Of a DNA stretch of 64,000 nt, positions 18,363-27,919 are shown piece by piece (the first letter of the stretch is position 1; each line of letters starts with the position of its first letter). Position numbers and translations under genes: made by a program. The notes under the pieces are model-generated. The model was not told the DNA's origin and ran no database searches. It saw nothing but the letters and a program-made list of their open reading frames with translations. Origin of the DNA: Haloterrigena gelatinilytica (GTDB taxonomy: Archaea; Halobacteriota; Halobacteria; Halobacteriales; Natrialbaceae). Location of the stretch: NCBI RefSeq assembly GCF_013342145.1, contig NZ_JABUQZ010000001.1, forward strand, positions 3,348,001-3,412,000. The letters run 5' to 3'.

Positions 18363-20717
18363 TCAGTCCGCCGGCCGGGGCTCACCCGGCGCGGCAACGC
18401 CCGGCAGGCTCGGCACCGAGAGATCGGTCCGTCGGAGGAACTGCGCGTTGATCGCGACGATCACCGTGCTCAGCGACATGAGCAAGGCGCCGACGGCCGG
18501 CGAGAGCAGGATCCCGATCGGCGCGAGGATCCCCGCCGCCAGCGGGAGCGCGAAGACGTTGTAGCCCGCGGCCCAGACGAGGTTCTGTTGCATCTTCCGG
18601 TAGCTCGCCCGACTCAGCTTGACGAGCCGAACCACGTCCATCGGGTTGTTCTTGACGAGGATGATGTCCGCCGACTGGACGGCCACGTCCGTCCCGCTCC
18701 CGATCGCGATGCCGATGTCGGCTCTGGTGAGCGCCGGCGCGTCGTTGACCCCGTCGCCGACCATCGCGACGGATTTCCCCTGCTCCTGGAGCTCCGTGAT
18801 CTTCTCGTCCTTGTCCTCCGGCAACACCTCGGCGAAGACCGTGTCGATGCCGAGATCGGCTGCGACGGCGTGTGCGACGTCTTCAGAGTCGCCGGTCAGC
18901 ATCGCCACCTCGAGTCCCAGTTCGTGGAGCGCGTCGACGACGCGGTCGCTCTGCTCGCGGACGACGTCGGCGAGCGCGAAGGCGGCGACCGGGCGCTCGT
19001 CGTGAAGGAGGTAGACGACCGTCTGCGCGTTCTCGCCCGCTCGATCGGCGAACCGCTCGAGCGCTGTCGGAACGTCGCCCTCGAGTTCCGAGAGGAGGTT
19101 CGGCCCGCCGACGTAGATCCGTTGGCCGTCTCGCGTCTCGTCGCCGCGAGACAGTCCGGCGGCGCGGAGCGCCGCCCCGTCGACCGTCGCGCGGACGCCC
19201 CTCCCTTTCAGCGCCTCGAAGTCGGTGGCGGTCCCCCTCGAGACGCCGCGTTCGTCTGCCGCCTCGCGGATGGCCTGTGCGATCATGTGCTCCGAGTCGC
19301 TCTCCACGGTGGCCGCCAGCGCGAGGGCCTCCTCTTCGGAAACGCCGTCGACGGTCGCGACGTCGACCACGCCCTGTTCGCCCTCGGTGAGCGTCCCGGT
19401 CTTGTCGAAGACGACGGTATCGAGGGTGCGAGCGCGCTCCATGGCGATCCGGTCCCGGACGAGCATCCCGTTGCGCGCGGCCAGCGAGGTGTTGATCGCG
19501 ACCACCAGGGGAATCGCCAGCCCGAGCGCGTGCGGGCAGGCGATGACGAGAACGGTGACGACCCGCTCGATCACCGCCGAGTCGAAACCGGTCGCGATCG
19601 TCCACGCGAGCGCCGTGACGACGGCCGCGCCGAGGGCGACGTAGAACAGCCAGCCCGCGGCGCGGTCGGCCAGCGCCTGCGTTCGCGATTTGCTCCCCTG
19701 GGCCTCCTCGACCAGCCGCATGATGCCGGCCAGCGTCGTCTCCTCGCCCGTCGCGCTGATGCGCACGCGGAGGCTGCCGTCGCCGTTGACCGTCCCGCCG
19801 ATCACCTCGTCGCCGGGTTCCTTCTCGACGGGCATCGACTCGCCGGTGATCATCGACTCGTTGACGTCCGACTCGCCCGTTTCGACGACGCCGTCGGCGG
19901 GGACGCTCGCGCCGGGCCGGACGAGCACGAGATCGCCCTCCTCGAGTTCGGTCGCCGGAATCTCTTCCGTTTCACCGGGCTGCGCCCGGTTGTCCACGGG
20001 ACGTGGTCCCGCGCTCTCACCGTCATCCGTAAGCCGCTCGGCCGTGTCGGGCATCAGCTTCGCCAGTTCGTCCAGCGAGCTCGAGGCGCGCCGGACGCTG
20101 CGCATCTCGATCCAGTGGCCAAGCAGCATAATGTCGATCAGCGTCACGAGTTCCCAGAAGAACGCCGACTGGGTTGGAAAGACGACGCTCGCGAGGCTGT
20201 AGACGAACGCGACGGTGATCGCCATCGAGATGAGCGTCATCATCCCCGGCGCGCGCTCGCGCAGTTCCGGGACGGCCATCCGGAGGAAGGGAACGCCCCC
20301 GTAGGCGAAGACGATCACCGCGAAGACGGGGGTGATCCACTCGCTGCCGGGGAACGCCGGCACCGAGAATCCGAGCCACTCCTGGAGCATCTCGCTGTAG
20401 AGCAGGACAGGAATCGAGAGCAGGAGCGAGACGAAGAATCGGCGCCGGAACATCGTCTCGTGGCCGGCGTGCATCCCACCGCCGTGGTCGCCGTGCTCGT
20501 GAGCGCCGTGATCGTCGCCGTGGCTCCCGCGACCCGCACCGCGTTCGTCGCCGGCGCGACCGCCCTCGCGCTCCTGCCGGTCGCGGATCTCGGCTCGCCC
20601 GCGCTCGGCGTCGTCGGCCTCGTCCTCGAGCAGCGACCGTTCGGTCCGGTCGGCCCGCTCGTCGTCGTCTCGAGCGGTATCGGACGGCTCCTCTGCTCGG
20701 TGATCGTGATCGTCCAT
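18363..20717 (-). CDS. copB: P1B-type heavy-metal ATPase with CPH motif (CopB-like)
   Basis: 784 residues. In place of HMA domains there is a charged, His-rich N-terminus ([20 protein letters not shown], about residues 65-84). The transport site is CPH ([13 protein letters not shown]), with DKTGTLTEG and [15 protein letters not shown] pumps (P1B-3) move Cu(II)/Cu(I) or Ag(I), and the His-rich tail is typical. The usual SEHP loop reads SEHMIAQAI, with Met for Pro. Along with copA it completes a two-pump copper region. The symbol follows the Archaeoglobus CPH pump; the physiological metal is inferred. Confidence 0.9.
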   Translation of the reverse strand: MDDHDHRAEEPSDTARDDDERADRTERSLLEDEADDAERGRAEIRDRQEREGGRAGDERGAGRGSHGDDHGAHEHGDHGGGMHAGHETMFRRRFFVSLLLSIPVLLYSEMLQEWLGFSVPAFPGSEWITPVFAVIVFAYGGVPFLRMAVPELRERAPGMMTLISMAITVAFVYSLASVVFPTQSAFFWELVTLIDIMLLGHWIEMRSVRRASSSLDELAKLMPDTAERLTDDGESAGPRPVDNRAQPGETEEIPATELEEGDLVLVRPGASVPADGVVETGESDVNESMITGESMPVEKEPGDEVIGGTVNGDGSLRVRISATGEETTLAGIMRLVEEAQGSKSRTQALADRAAGWLFYVALGAAVVTALAWTIATGFDSAVIERVVTVLVIACPHALGLAIPLVVAINTSLAARNGMLVRDRIAMERARTLDTVVFDKTGTLTEGEQGVVDVATVDGVSEEEALALAATVESDSEHMIAQAIREAADERGVSRGTATDFEALKGRGVRATVDGAALRAAGLSRGDETRDGQRIYVGGPNLLSELEGDVPTALERFADRAGENAQTVVYLLHDERPVAAFALADVVREQSDRVVDALHELGLEVAMLTGDSEDVAHAVAADLGIDTVFAEVLPEDKDEKITELQEQGKSVAMVGDGVNDAPALTRADIGIAIGSGTDVAVQSADIILVKNNPMDVVRLVKLSRASYRKMQQNLVWAAGYNVFALPLAAGILAPIGILLSPAVGALLMSLSTVIVAINAQFLRRTDLSVPSLPGVAAPGEPRPAD

Positions 20718-20851
20718 CGGTCGCTTCGGTCGGACGGTATGCGGTCGGTCACCAAGGAGGTGGGGCCGGCGACTCCCGGCCGCGGCGCCGGGAGACCGAC
20801 CGTTCGCCCGGATGAAAAGACAATTCCCCGCCGGCGACCAACGGGGAGCAT

Positions 20852-21730
20852 ATGCGAATCGCCGTTCCCAACAAGGGCCGCCTGCACGAGCCGACGATCG
20901 ACCTCCTCGAGCGGGCGGGGCTCCACCTCGAGAACGGTGCCGATCGGAAACTGTACGCCGACACCGTCGACCCGGACGTCTCCGTCCTCTTCGCCCGCGC
21001 GGCGGACATCCCGGAGTACGTCGCCGACGGCGCGGCCGACCTCGGGATCACGGGCTACGACCAGGTCCGGGAGGCTCGCGTCGACAACGTCGACGAACTG
21101 TTAGACCTCGAGTTCGGCCGCTGTCGACTCGTCCTCGCCGCCCCCGAAGACGGCGACATCGAGTCGGTCGCGGACCTCGAGGGCGGCATCGTCGCCACCG
21201 AGTTCCCGAACATCACGGAAGACTTCTTCGCCGAGACCGGCGTCGAGCCCGACATCGTCGAGGTCTCCGGCGCGACGGAGCTCACTCCCCACGTCGAGAT
21301 GGCCGACGCCATCGTCGACATCACGAGCACGGGGACGACGCTGAAGATGAACCGGCTCGCGGTGGTCGAGGAGGTGCTCTCGAGTTCCGTCCGGCTGTTC
21401 GGTCGCGAGGACGTCCTCGACGACCCGAAGGTCGAGGAGGTCCGGACGGCGCTCTCGTCGGTCAAGCAGGCCGAGGGCAAGCGCTACCTGATGATGAACG
21501 CGCCGCGGGACCGACTGGACGAGGTCCGGGACGTCATCCCCGGGATGGGCGGGCCGACGGTGATGGACATCGCCGGCGAAGGCGGGGAGACGCAAGCGCC
21601 GGCTGACGACGAGATGGTGGCCGTCCACGCGGTCGTCGACGAACGGCGGGTCTTCGAGACGATCACCGAGGTCAAGAACGCCGGCGCGAGCGACATTCTG
21701 GTGACCGAGATTGAGCGGCTGGTCGAGTAA
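20852..21730 (+). CDS. hisG: ATP phosphoribosyltransferase (long form)
   Basis: 292 residues. First step of histidine biosynthesis, joining ATP and PRPP. Visible: [39 protein letters not shown], and the PRPP loop region [15 protein letters not shown], then the C-terminal ACT-like regulatory domain (about 215-292; [30 protein letters not shown]) found in long HisG, which gives histidine feedback and hexamer formation without HisZ. Divergent from copB with 134 bp between. Other his genes in the window (hisB, hisA) are far away, as is usual in haloarchaea. Confidence 0.95.
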   Translation: MRIAVPNKGRLHEPTIDLLERAGLHLENGADRKLYADTVDPDVSVLFARAADIPEYVADGAADLGITGYDQVREARVDNVDELLDLEFGRCRLVLAAPEDGDIESVADLEGGIVATEFPNITEDFFAETGVEPDIVEVSGATELTPHVEMADAIVDITSTGTTLKMNRLAVVEEVLSSSVRLFGREDVLDDPKVEEVRTALSSVKQAEGKRYLMMNAPRDRLDEVRDVIPGMGGPTVMDIAGEGGETQAPADDEMVAVHAVVDERRVFETITEVKNAGASDILVTEIERLVE

Positions 21731-21787
21731 TCGCGGCCGCGCGGCGCCCGGCTCGCGCGAAGCGACCGCGGGTCCGACTCCGCCGAG

Positions 21788-22243
21788 CTACGGCCCCGAC
21801 GACAGCCCCGCAGTGTCCGGGCCGCCAAGGGCCTCGAGGTCGAGAACCGATTCGAACGCCGAGAGCCGCGCCCCGGGAGCGACGCAGCCGCACCCCTCGT
21901 CGTAGTCGAGCACGCGGTAGTTCTCGAGCAGCGGCAGGTGGGTCCGGCACAGCGAGACGTGGACGCGCTGGCGCAGGTCCAGCAGCGAGGTGACGGCCGT
22001 CGAGTCGTGTTCGGCGTCGGCGATCCGGGCGACCAGCGCCGGCAGCTCGAGGGAGTCGTCCGCGTCGAGCAGACAGCGCAGCAGTTCGCGGCGGCGATCG
22101 CTGTCCAGCACGCGGCGGACGGCAGCCTGCGGGATGGAGTCGTCGATCGCGACCGCAGTCCCGTCCGCGCGGTCGTCGCCGTCGTCCGCGCGCCGACGGC
22201 TGGCAGGTGACCCGGTCGTCGGCTGGTCTGTGTGGATCGTCAT
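21788..22243 (-). CDS. HTH protein of the haloarchaeal DUF7344 type
   Basis: 151 residues. After a disordered N-terminus (about 1-40), residues 40-125 give a winged-helix pattern: RRVLDSDRRRELLRCLLDAD, LPALVARIADAE, then LDLRQRVHVSLCRTHLPLLE and NYRVLDYDEG. The Leu-cys-his-leu-pro-leu-leu segment is characteristic of the DUF7344 regulators that abound in haloarchaea (name from memory). Convergent with hisG (57 bp). Target unknown. Confidence 0.7.
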   Translation of the reverse strand: MTIHTDQPTTGSPASRRRADDGDDRADGTAVAIDDSIPQAAVRRVLDSDRRRELLRCLLDADDSLELPALVARIADAEHDSTAVTSLLDLRQRVHVSLCRTHLPLLENYRVLDYDEGCGCVAPGARLSAFESVLDLEALGGPDTAGLSSGP

Positions 22244-22608
22244 CGATACCGGACACTCAGCGTTGGCGAGTGGATAAACCGGGTCGGTCGTTGGGGTACC
22301 TGAGACCGAATTCAGCCCACTATGGACCGTTCAACGGAGTTCGAACGATCGAAATCCGGCAGAAGAGTGGTGAAGTGACGGCGAAACGGTTTTCGGGACA
22401 GTGGTCGACGAGAGTCGCAAAATCGATTCAATTACCGACCGAAAGCGAGCACTAATGGAAGCGAAGAGAACGGTTCACGACCGCGATGGCGTCCGTCCGC
22501 GGCGGGTCGAACCCTGTCGGTAGCGGGGTTGCGAGCGCGGCGCGGTGCGCCGCGGAAAACTACACGGCCGTTACCCGCGAGCCGGTGAGCGGGCGAAAAC
22601 GGGTGGCG
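22244..22608. other. Intergenic region downstream of tbp with one strong hairpin
   Basis: 365 bp without a convincing gene. It holds a perfect 8-bp stem with a 3-nt loop (22536-22554, CGCGGCGC/GCGCCGCG). Reading minus, tbp is followed by a short T-run (CGTTTTCG about 22595) that could end its transcript before the hairpin. Confidence 0.45.
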
Positions 22609-23169
22609 TTACTCGAGCAGGCCCAGGTCCTCGAGGCGGGAGACGATCTTGTCGACCGCGTGTTCGGCGTCCTTGGGCTTCTTGCCGCCGGTGATGACGA
22701 GCTTGCCGGAGCCGAACAGCAAGGCGACGACCTCGGGCTCGTCGAGGCGGTAGACCAGACCGGGGAACTGCTCGGGCTCGTACTCGATGTTCTCGAGGCC
22801 CAGCCCGATCGCGATGGCGTTCAGGTTGAGGTTCCGGCCGAGATCGGCGCTGGTGACGATGTTCTGGACGACGATCTCGGGGTCCTCGTTGACCTGGATC
22901 TGGAGTTCGCGGAGTTTGTCGAAGACGATGCGCAGGCTCTCGTGGACGTCGTCGGTGCTCTTGGCACCGGTACAGACGATCTTGCCCGACCGGAAGATCA
23001 GCGCGGCGGACTTGGGGTTCTGGGTGCGGTAGACGAGGCCGGGGAACTGCTCCGGATCGTAGTCGGCGCCCTCGAGGTCCATCGCGACGCTCTGAAGGTC
23101 GAGTTCCTGCCCGATACCGGTCGACGCCACCACGTTTTCGATATTGATGGTGTCCTTGGGATCCGTCAT
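22609..23169 (-). CDS. tbp: TATA-box-binding protein
   Basis: 186 residues made of two imperfect direct repeats of about 90 residues (INIENVVASTGIGQELDLQS and VVQNIVTSADLGRNLNLNAI), each with EQFPGLVYR and a SGK(I/L)V.TG strand, forming the DNA saddle. It nucleates archaeal transcription with TFB. The acidic C-terminal end (RLEDLGLLE) is short. Haloarchaea often carry several TBPs; this looks like the canonical, conserved copy. The start is supported by a promoter 27-35 nt upstream. Confidence 0.97.
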   Translation of the reverse strand: MTDPKDTINIENVVASTGIGQELDLQSVAMDLEGADYDPEQFPGLVYRTQNPKSAALIFRSGKIVCTGAKSTDDVHESLRIVFDKLRELQIQVNEDPEIVVQNIVTSADLGRNLNLNAIAIGLGLENIEYEPEQFPGLVYRLDEPEVVALLFGSGKLVITGGKKPKDAEHAVDKIVSRLEDLGLLE

Positions 23170-23196
23170 AAGTCGCTTAAAAAGACGTATTTAAGG

Positions 23197-23204
23197 TTTA
23201 TAAA
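23197..23204 (-). promoter_or_regulatory. TATA box of tbp
   Basis: TTTATAAA on the minus strand, centred about 31 nt before the tbp ATG (A at 23169). Transcription would start within about 5 nt of the start codon, so the mRNA is nearly leaderless and the gene may bind its own product. Confidence 0.7.
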
Positions 23205-23398
23205 GGTTAGTACCGCCACCTGATATATCCGGTATATTCGACGGCACCGGAAGGCGCTTATACGCCAATTTAACCGGTGTCACTGGCTCGCAAGCGGGTT
23301 TAAGTCGGGACGAATGTACGGTCGATCGGCGTTCGAAACGCCGCGGCGACGACCGCGAAGCGGTAGGCTCATGGCCGCCGCCGCGGTGAGCTACGGGC

Positions 23399-24514
23399 GT
23401 GTACCTGCTCGAGCTCGGCGGCGAGGACGACGCGTTCGCGGCCCGCGAAGCGACCAGCGCCGCGACCGGCGTCCGGCGGATCGCCCCCGGTCTGGCCGTC
23501 GCGAACGCCGTCAACCCCGAGCGCGTCCGCGGACTGGCCTACACGCACCGCGCGAGCGACCTGCTCGGGCGCACCGACGCCGACCTCGAGACCGCGCGCG
23601 CCCTCCTCGAGACCGCGCCGCTCGACCGCGAGGGGAGCGTCGCGGTGCGCGCGACCGACGTCCACGGCTCGACGGGCGTCAGCACGGCGCGCGCGGAGCG
23701 CGAACTCGGCTCGATCCTGGTGAATCGGGGCTTTACCGTCGACCTCGACGACCCCGATCACGTGCTGCGCGCGGCGTTTTCCGAGGGACCGCTCGAGGGC
23801 GGCGGGGAACTCGAGGCCGACGCGGAGACCGGCGACCTGTTCGCCGACGCGGGCGCGGAGGCGGACTCGCTGGAGGAACGCGTCTCGGTCTGCGCACTCG
23901 GCTGGCTCGCGGCCGAGAGCGTCCGCGACTTCGGGGACCGCGCGCCGACGGACAAACCCTTCTTCCAGCCCGGCAGCATGGACCCGCTGCTGGCCCGGGC
24001 GGCGGCGAACATCGCCGGCGCCCGCCCCGGCGCGACGATCCTCGATCCGATGTGCGGCACCGGCGGCGGCCTCGTCGAGGCCGGTCTCGTCGGCGCGGAC
24101 GTCGTGGGGACGGACGCACAGGAAAAGATGGTCCGCGGCGCGCGGGAGAACCTCGAGCACTTCCTCGAGCCCGACGAGCCGTCGCCGACCGGCGTCGGCC
24201 GCGGGGAGTGGGCCGTCGCCCGCGGAGACGGGACCCGGCTCCCGCTGGCCGACGACAGCGTCGACGGCGTCGTTTTCGACGCGCCCTACGGTCGCCAGTC
24301 GAAGATCGAGACCCACCGCCTCGAGGACCTGGTCGCCGGCGCGCTCGCTGAAGCGCGGCGGGTCGCCCCGCGGGCCGTGATGATCGCCGACCGGTCGTGG
24401 ACGAGCGAGGCCCGGGACGCGGGGTGGGAACTCGAGGCCGCGTTCGAACGCCGCGTCCACCGCTCGCTGACGCGGTACGTGCTCGTCCTCGAGCGGCGGG
24501 AGCCGTCGACGTAG
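23399..24514 (+). CDS. trmG10: tRNA (guanine(10)-N2)-dimethyltransferase, Trm-G10 family
   Basis: 371 residues from a GTG at 23399. The N-terminal half (1-170) is a THUMP-like RNA-binding region (EGSVAVRATDVHG, ILVNRGFTVDLDDPDHVLRA). The C-terminal half is a Rossmann methyltransferase with the SAM loop ILDPMCGTGGGLVEAG (about 219-234), GTDAQEKMVRGARENL, and the catalytic motif FDAPYGRQS, the D-P-P-Y variant of this family. It modifies G10 of tRNA. An earlier ATG in another frame is not usable. Divergent from tbp across about 230 bp. Confidence 0.9.
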   Translation: MYLLELGGEDDAFAAREATSAATGVRRIAPGLAVANAVNPERVRGLAYTHRASDLLGRTDADLETARALLETAPLDREGSVAVRATDVHGSTGVSTARAERELGSILVNRGFTVDLDDPDHVLRAAFSEGPLEGGGELEADAETGDLFADAGAEADSLEERVSVCALGWLAAESVRDFGDRAPTDKPFFQPGSMDPLLARAAANIAGARPGATILDPMCGTGGGLVEAGLVGADVVGTDAQEKMVRGARENLEHFLEPDEPSPTGVGRGEWAVARGDGTRLPLADDSVDGVVFDAPYGRQSKIETHRLEDLVAGALAEARRVAPRAVMIADRSWTSEARDAGWELEAAFERRVHRSLTRYVLVLERREPST

Positions 24515-24581
24515 CGGCGAGCCTCCGGGACGCGAACGCGATCGTCTCGGACCGCGGCGGCGAGCGCCGGAGGGACGGGGG

Positions 24582-24728
24582 CTACTGCTCGACGTCGCAG
24601 GTGATCGTCGACGAGATCCACGCGCGGTCGTTTCGCGGATCGGCGATGACGCCGACGACGTCGCCGTCGGCCGTGTATTCGCTGTACTCGTCGCGAATTC
24701 GATCGTCCTCGGTCTCAGTGTCCGTCAT
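24582..24728 (-). CDS. Small haloarchaeal protein (DUF7331-like)
   Basis: 48 residues, MTDTETEDDRIRDEYSEYTA... ending WISSTITCDVEQ. The form, an acidic start followed by GDVVGVIADPRNDRAWI, resembles a family of about 50-residue haloarchaeal proteins I know as DUF7331 (name from memory). It has no membrane segment and a single Cys. It is the last of four same-strand genes starting with the 721-residue regulator, so it may be co-expressed. Function unknown. Confidence 0.6.
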   Translation of the reverse strand: MTDTETEDDRIRDEYSEYTADGDVVGVIADPRNDRAWISSTITCDVEQ

Positions 24729-24764
24729 CGGAGTGCGGCGTTACCCGCGGTCGTCGGTGTTCGG

Positions 24765-24968
24765 TCACGAGTCGTCGGTCCCCTCGCGAGGCGGACGCCA
24801 CTCGTCGCGACACGCGTCGCTACAGAACCGGGCGATACGGTACGTGTCGTCCGAGTCCGTCCACCCGACCGTCGGGTGCCAGTTGCCCCGATCGAGGCTC
24901 GTTCCGCAGTTCTCACAGCGGGCGGGAGCGTCGGGTGCGGCGGCGGCCGACGGATCGTCGTCATCCAT
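24765..24968 (-). CDS. Small zinc-finger protein (DUF7576-like)
   Basis: 67 residues. Two C-x2-C/C-x3-C style pairs: CENCGTSLDRGNWHP and ARFCSDACRDEWRP, giving a treble-clef or TRASH/MYM-like zinc site with ligands about C19, C22, C49, C53. A disordered Ala/Asp-rich N-terminus precedes it. Its ATG is 31 bp after the HalOD1 stop codon, in the same direction. Such proteins are common in haloarchaea and uncharacterised. Confidence 0.7.
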   Translation of the reverse strand: MDDDDPSAAAAPDAPARCENCGTSLDRGNWHPTVGWTDSDDTYRIARFCSDACRDEWRPPREGTDDS

Positions 24969-24999
24969 CGAACCCGCCGTGGCTGGCGTTTCGCATCGC

Positions 25000-25308
25000 T
25001 CAGTTCGCGCTGGCGCGCGCCGAGGCGGTTCGGTCGTCGGCCGTCTCCGCGCCCGGACTGACGACGACGGCGCCGTCGCGGATGCTGACGGTGCACCCCG
25101 CGATCACGAAGGAGACGTGCGTTCCCGCCGGCGGACGATCGCCGTTGCGCGGCCGGAAGATATCGTTGAGTGCGTCGGGATCGATCACCGTGTACAGCGG
25201 CGGCAGTTCGTCGACCGGCGTCTCCGTCGCGTCCGCGACCGCCAGCGCGACCGTGGTACACACCTCGTCGGCCCGAGAGAGTTGTCGGGTCGTCTCTGTT
25301 GCGCTCAT
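25000..25308 (-). CDS. HalOD1 output-domain protein
   Basis: 102 residues from the ATG at 25306-25308 (MSATETTRQLSRADEV); a longer in-frame extension is Ser/Arg-rich and unlikely. Core: TTVALAVADATETPVDELPPLYTVIDPDALNDIFRP then a beta-rich VSFVIAGCTVSIRDGAVVV, matching the HalOD1 module seen at 6687-6944. It is 154 bp downstream of the receiver-GAF-HTH_10 regulator on the same strand. The recurrence of HalOD1 beside both large HTH_10 regulators suggests a functional pairing. Confidence 0.75.
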   Translation of the reverse strand: MSATETTRQLSRADEVCTTVALAVADATETPVDELPPLYTVIDPDALNDIFRPRNGDRPPAGTHVSFVIAGCTVSIRDGAVVVSPGAETADDRTASARASAN

Positions 25309-25462
25309 CTGTTGCTCTACTCGGCAAAACGGAACGTTCGGGGAAAGCCGTACTAGCTCAACTGAGAGGTGCGCGCTTGAGCGAGCACTATCAGTTGAGA
25401 TGTCCGCGCCAGATCGCCGCGAACGGGACCCGATCGGCGCGCTCAATCGACGGAGTCGCCGG

Positions 25463-27628
25463 TCAGTCCGTGTAGAGAAGCATCAGCAGCTTGCGCAAGG
25501 CCGCCCGGAGGTGGTGGTTGAACGTCGGTTGCGTGATGTCGAGCGTCGCCGCCACGTCCCGCCCGCTGCTCGCGCGCGGCGATTCGAAGTAGCCGCTGAA
25601 GAAGGCCGTGCGCAGGACCTCCGCCTGCCGATCCGTCAGTCGATCCGTCAGCGTCGTCTGGAACGCCTGTCGCGTCTGTACCGACCGCTCGCCCTCCCGA
25701 CTCGCCACCAGCGACGACTCCGGGTACGTCGATCGAAAGCGCTCCGCGAACCCCCTGACGTCCGCGTCGCTGGAGAGTTCGACCGTCAGCTGACCCGTTC
25801 CGTCGTCCGCGATCAGCGTCTGCACCGACACTCCCCGCTCGAGACAGAACGAGATGACGTTCGATTCTCGCAGCGTGCACTCGAACACGCACTCGTCCTC
25901 CCGCTCCGCGACGAGCGTGAACTCCTCGATAGCGAGCGCTCGCTCGGCGAACGCCGCCACCTCGTCGACCGACGCGCCGTCGGTCGAGAAGAACACGCGG
26001 AGCCGATCGTCCATCCGCGGAACGACGCTCTCGACGGAGCACTCGCAACCGATCTCCGCGGTCAGGGCGAGAAAAACGATATCCGTGTCGCGGATCTCGA
26101 ACTTGAGTTCGACGACACGGTCGCTGATCAGCGCCTTCTTGCTTTCGACCGCGTTGATGGCGTGGGCGATCGTCTCGCCGAGTTCGGTCAGCACGGCCTG
26201 CACTCGCTCGGTGAAGATCCCCGGGCGGTCCGCGTAGATCGTGAGGACGCCGTACAGCGTCTCCGCGTACACGAGGGGGATGCTGGCGATGGACCGATAG
26301 CCGCGTTTCATCGCCTCTTCGCGCCGCGATGCGGACGACAGTTCCCGGACCACGTCCCCGACGACCCGGAGTTCGCGCGTCCGCACGGCGGCCCCGACCG
26401 GACCGCCCTCGTCCGACTCCCCGTCGGTCGCGAGCGGGACGCTGTCGAGGTACCCGTCCTCGACGCCCGATCGAGCGTGCGGCGTCACCGTCCGCTCGAG
26501 TTCGTCGTGGACGCCGATCCAGGCGAAGCGAAACGAGTCGGCGGCCGCCAATCGATCGCAGACGGCCTGCTCGATTTCGGTCCGCGTCGTCGCGTGGACG
26601 ACGCTCTGGACGACGTCTCGGATCATGGCGTTGATCCGATTGAGTTGCTCGAGGGACTCGGTCTGCCTCTCGAGTTCGGCCTCCCGCTCCTGCAGCCGCT
26701 GCTCGCGGCTGAGCCGCTCGAGCGCCGCCTCCGTGTTCGTCGCCAGGATCGTCGCGTAGTCCACAGCGGTGGACGGGATCGTCGATTCGGTCGGCGAGCC
26801 GACGAGGAACACGCCGTGGGTCCCGAGCGGAAACGCGAGCCGGCTCCGCAGCGGGGAGTCGGCGTCCGGGAGGGACGCGTCGGGATCGTCGGCCGCGGCG
26901 ACGTCGGCCCGTTTCGTGGCGAAGACGCGCTCGACGACCGCCGCACAGGGCGTCGACAGCCGGGACGAGACGCCGGTCGCACCCGACGGTTCCTCGGCGA
27001 GCAGCACTTCCTCCGCTCGATCGGTGGCGGCCCGAGGCCGCAACTCGCCGCGGTCGTCGTAGAGACAGACCACGGCGACGGGGAACTCGAGGGACTCCGC
27101 CGCCGCGGTGACCGCTCGGTCCGCGATATCGTCGAAGGCGGTCATCGACATCAGTTCCCGCGAGACCGTCGACAGCGCGGTCAACTGCGTTTCGCGCTGG
27201 TGCCGTTCGAGCGCGTGGCGAAGCGAACGGGTCAGCAGTGCGCTGGTGATCTCGTCTTTGACGAGATACGCCTGTGCGCCCTGCTGGACGGCGCGGACGC
27301 CGACCCGCTCGTCGGAGAGGCCCGTCAGCACCACGATCGGGACGGTCGCCGAGTGCTCGAGGACGCTCGTGAGCGTATCCAGGCCCGAACTGTCCGGGAG
27401 CCCTAGATCGAGCAACACGATATCGATCGACGACGACGACAACCGGTCGAGCCCCGCCTCGAGGCGATCGGCGCGGAGGAGAGTCACCTCCCGGCTCTCC
27501 CGGCCGACGTCCGCCTCGCCGACCGACGATAGCGGAACGGTCGTCTCCCGGAGCATCTCTTCGATCAGGCGGGCATCGCCCGGATTGTCCTCGACGAGGA
27601 GGATACGGAAATCGTCGTCTGCCATCAT
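25463..27628 (-). CDS. Receiver-GAF-GAF-HTH_10 response regulator
   Basis: 721 residues. A complete CheY receiver (residues 7-128; acidic pair in LLVEDNPGDA, phosphoacceptor D74 in IVLLDLGLPDSSG, K124 in AYLVKDE) is followed by a GAF (about 145-310), a coiled linker (REQRLQEREAELERQTESLE), a second GAF (about 345-490), a bacterio-opsin-activator N-domain (about 500-650) and a C-terminal HTH_10 (LTDRQAEVLRTAFFSGYFES, TQPTFNHHLRAAL). It therefore links phosphorelay input and small-ligand or redox sensing to DNA binding. Cognate kinase not in the window. Downstream genes: HalOD1 and two small proteins. Confidence 0.9.
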   Translation of the reverse strand: MMADDDFRILLVEDNPGDARLIEEMLRETTVPLSSVGEADVGRESREVTLLRADRLEAGLDRLSSSSIDIVLLDLGLPDSSGLDTLTSVLEHSATVPIVVLTGLSDERVGVRAVQQGAQAYLVKDEITSALLTRSLRHALERHQRETQLTALSTVSRELMSMTAFDDIADRAVTAAAESLEFPVAVVCLYDDRGELRPRAATDRAEEVLLAEEPSGATGVSSRLSTPCAAVVERVFATKRADVAAADDPDASLPDADSPLRSRLAFPLGTHGVFLVGSPTESTIPSTAVDYATILATNTEAALERLSREQRLQEREAELERQTESLEQLNRINAMIRDVVQSVVHATTRTEIEQAVCDRLAAADSFRFAWIGVHDELERTVTPHARSGVEDGYLDSVPLATDGESDEGGPVGAAVRTRELRVVGDVVRELSSASRREEAMKRGYRSIASIPLVYAETLYGVLTIYADRPGIFTERVQAVLTELGETIAHAINAVESKKALISDRVVELKFEIRDTDIVFLALTAEIGCECSVESVVPRMDDRLRVFFSTDGASVDEVAAFAERALAIEEFTLVAEREDECVFECTLRESNVISFCLERGVSVQTLIADDGTGQLTVELSSDADVRGFAERFRSTYPESSLVASREGERSVQTRQAFQTTLTDRLTDRQAEVLRTAFFSGYFESPRASSGRDVAATLDITQPTFNHHLRAALRKLLMLLYTD

Positions 27629-27916
27629 GTATTCATAGCGTTATTTATCAGATAGGTGTGGACGTGCACCAACTGTTCCCCCTCATACATTTTCGTTCCA
27701 ACTATTCTACTTCCAATCTTCTCGGCGGTGAATACAGGATGATGGCACGGGGATAAATAAATCCACAGGGGCGTACAACCGGTTAGTGAGCCTTCGACGG
27801 CTCCACGGGAGACTCTTATCAGACTACTGCTACTTTATCTGATCCGTCACTGGCGGTCTAGTGTATGCGAACGAACAAAACGGAGCGGTTCGCTCGCTCG
27901 ACTTCCCCCTCCCGTT
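27629..27916. other. AT-rich intergenic region, no gene seen
   Basis: Contains GATAAATAAATC (27751-27762) and TTATTTATCAGATAG (27640-27654), TATA-like on either strand; the second sits close before the regulator's ATG. No convincing ORF. Confidence 0.4.
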
Positions 27917-27919
27917 CGA

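Noticed and set aside
18588-21104. 838-codon plus ORF across copB and into hisG
   Set aside because: Antisense to copB and out of frame with hisG; no domains.
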